From assembly GCA_031549535.1 (NCBI GenBank), contig JAVBPP010000078.1, positions 1 to 7,931 on the forward strand: a stretch of DNA of 7,931 nt, read 5' to 3'. Shown piece after piece: positions 7,642-7,931 of this stretch (within the stretch, counting starts at the first letter, position 1; every line of letters begins with the position of its first letter). The notes beneath the pieces were generated by a model. It searched no databases. It saw only the letters and a program-made list of their open reading frames with translations, and was not told the origin of the DNA. The stretch is from JAVBPP01 sp031549535. Lineage in GTDB: Bacteria; Bacillota; Clostridia; Oscillospirales; Acutalibacteraceae. A program made the position numbers and the translations under genes.

Positions 7642-7678
7642 AAATGTGTCCGACCGCGTCGGGCACGTTTTGTTTTTT
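7642..7678 (+). terminator. Strong terminator at the end of the insert
   Basis: Stem GTGTCCGAC (7646-7654) with GTCGGGCAC (7658-7666), one U-G pair, tight CGC loop, extended outward by AAAT/GTTT pairing. It is followed by TTTTGTTTTTT. The minus strand also has a T-rich stretch beyond the stem (ATTTCATTTTTTGG), so it may work both ways. It most simply ends the transcript of the small membrane protein gene, leaving a 3' untranslated region of about 90 nt. Confidence 0.78.
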
Positions 7679-7714
7679 GTTGCGGAGCGCCGGATGAGAA
7701 CCCTCGTGGGGTTC

Positions 7715-7749
7715 CGAATCCCTTGCTCTCCGCCATTTGTCGAAACCTG
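7715..7749 (+). repeat. Direct repeat copy 2, putative distal att site
   Basis: Identical over 35 bp to 7185-7219. Just upstream the likeness to the tRNA T arm continues with two one-base insertions (TCGTGGGGTTCC against TCGAGGGTTC), but no variable arm, anticodon or 5' half follows, so this is a tRNA fragment and not a gene. A 6-bp inverted repeat, GAACCC (7698-7703) with GGGTTC (7709-7714), abuts the repeat. Confidence 0.8.
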
Positions 7750-7785
7750 CCCTGAAAGCTAAAATTGCTTTTAAGGCAGGTTTTT
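7743..7785 (+). terminator. Second copy of the tRNA-type terminator
   Basis: Stem AAACCTGCC (7743-7751) with GGCAGGTTT (7775-7783), an inner AAAGC/GCTTT helix (7755-7759, 7767-7771), and a T run at 7781-7785. It occupies the same position relative to repeat copy 2 as the tRNA terminator does to copy 1, but the stem base and loop differ. It may be the original terminator of the tRNA gene, displaced by the insertion. Confidence 0.7.
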
Positions 7786-7793
7786 GTTATAAT
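7765..7793 (+). promoter_or_regulatory. Promoter-like pair after repeat copy 2
   Basis: TTGCTT (7765-7770), a 17-bp spacer, and a perfect TATAAT (7788-7793), exactly 530 bp from the matching pair after copy 1. It would drive whatever begins past about 7800, which is cut by the window edge. Confidence 0.35.
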
Positions 7794-7931
7794 AATGCCT
7801 GCCGAACAACCCAAAAACCCATATAAGCACTGGAAAGATGGGCGAAAAAGTGGTAAAATATCTGCAAGGAAAAGCATGAAAACGGACAAAAAAGCTTGCA
7901 GACAGGGTGGGCGGAAATGTACAGATACCCG
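7794..7931 (+). other. Right-edge region, no gene assignable
   Basis: The plus strand has a frame open from ATG 7795 to the window end (45 codons). It has an internal ATG at 7876 that is preceded by AAGGA with a 5-nt gap. The visible residues are basic and low in complexity, and I recognise no family. If a gene starts here, 7876 is the better start, because 7795 lies only 1 nt after the TATAAT and would precede the transcript. An integrase or excisionase gene would fit the place next to an att site, but nothing visible shows it. Confidence 0.2.

Larger units (their letters stand above)
7185..7749 (+). mobile_element. Small insert bounded by tRNA-Ser 3'-end repeats (element remnant or satellite)
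   Basis: A 35-bp perfect direct repeat of the tRNA 3' end bounds an insert of about 500 bp. The insert contains one small membrane protein gene and a strong terminator but no integrase. A hand count over 7321-7553 gives about 29% G+C, against about 53% in a sampled 60-bp stretch (5401-5460) of the hydrolase gene, so the DNA looks acquired. With no recombinase inside, it could be a deletion remnant of a larger island, a satellite moved by an integrase elsewhere, or the inner unit of a tandem array continuing past 7931. A partial duplication of the tRNA locus is the main alternative. Confidence 0.45.

Noticed and set aside
7626..7889. Minus-strand frame of 87 codons across repeat copy 2
   Set aside because: It reads through two terminators and the antisense of the tRNA 3' end, begins at TTG, and has composition explained by those elements.
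1..7931. CRISPR array, transposase or IS ends
   Set aside because: No regularly spaced repeats and no transposase frame were seen; the only direct repeat noted is the pair at the tRNA 3' end.

Overview
The window looks like chromosome from a spore-forming, probably gut-associated member of the Clostridia. The evidence is a divergent uroporphyrinogen-decarboxylase-fold protein, two tandem S8 proteases with the architecture of clostridial Csp germination proteases, a cupin of a type I associate with Clostridia, and intrinsic terminators throughout. The protein genes have mixed, roughly 50% GC codon use. The one clear exception is an AT-rich small gene at the right. All assignments come from reading motifs; no database search was possible.

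Left (1-938, + strand): the C-terminal part of a uroporphyrinogen decarboxylase family protein that starts outside the window. It converges on a minus-strand cluster.

Centre-left (967-4931, - strand): a tight three-gene cluster, read in the order cupin protein, intact S8 protease (583 aa), second S8 protease. The gaps are only 6 and 2 bp. The second protease (587 codons) is cut by one in-frame TGA at codon 381. The same frame then continues for 206 more codons and contains the catalytic serine. All other protein genes whose end is visible stop with TAA. It is therefore a young pseudogene, a sequencing error, or, much less likely, a readthrough gene. If these proteases resemble Csp proteins, they would act in spore germination by activating a cortex-lytic enzyme; that is inference from family.

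Centre-right (4993-7013, - strand): a single-gene unit with a good promoter (TATAAT, 17-bp spacer), a 629-aa secreted alpha/beta-hydrolase-like protein, and a strong terminator.

Right (7069-7931, + strand): a promoter, a tRNA-Ser (anticodon GGA, CCA encoded) and its terminator. After an AT-rich insert, the last 21 nt of the tRNA plus 14 nt beyond it recur as a perfect 35-bp direct repeat exactly 530 bp downstream. The insert holds one small two-helix membrane protein gene and a terminator. This is the footprint of integration at a tRNA 3' end. The insert is too small to move by itself, so it is best read as a remnant, a satellite, or one unit of a tandem array that may continue past the right edge. 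The downstream copy also repeats the terminator and a promoter-like pair at the same offset. This tRNA-associated 530-bp unit and the TGA-interrupted Csp-like protease are the two most interesting signals.
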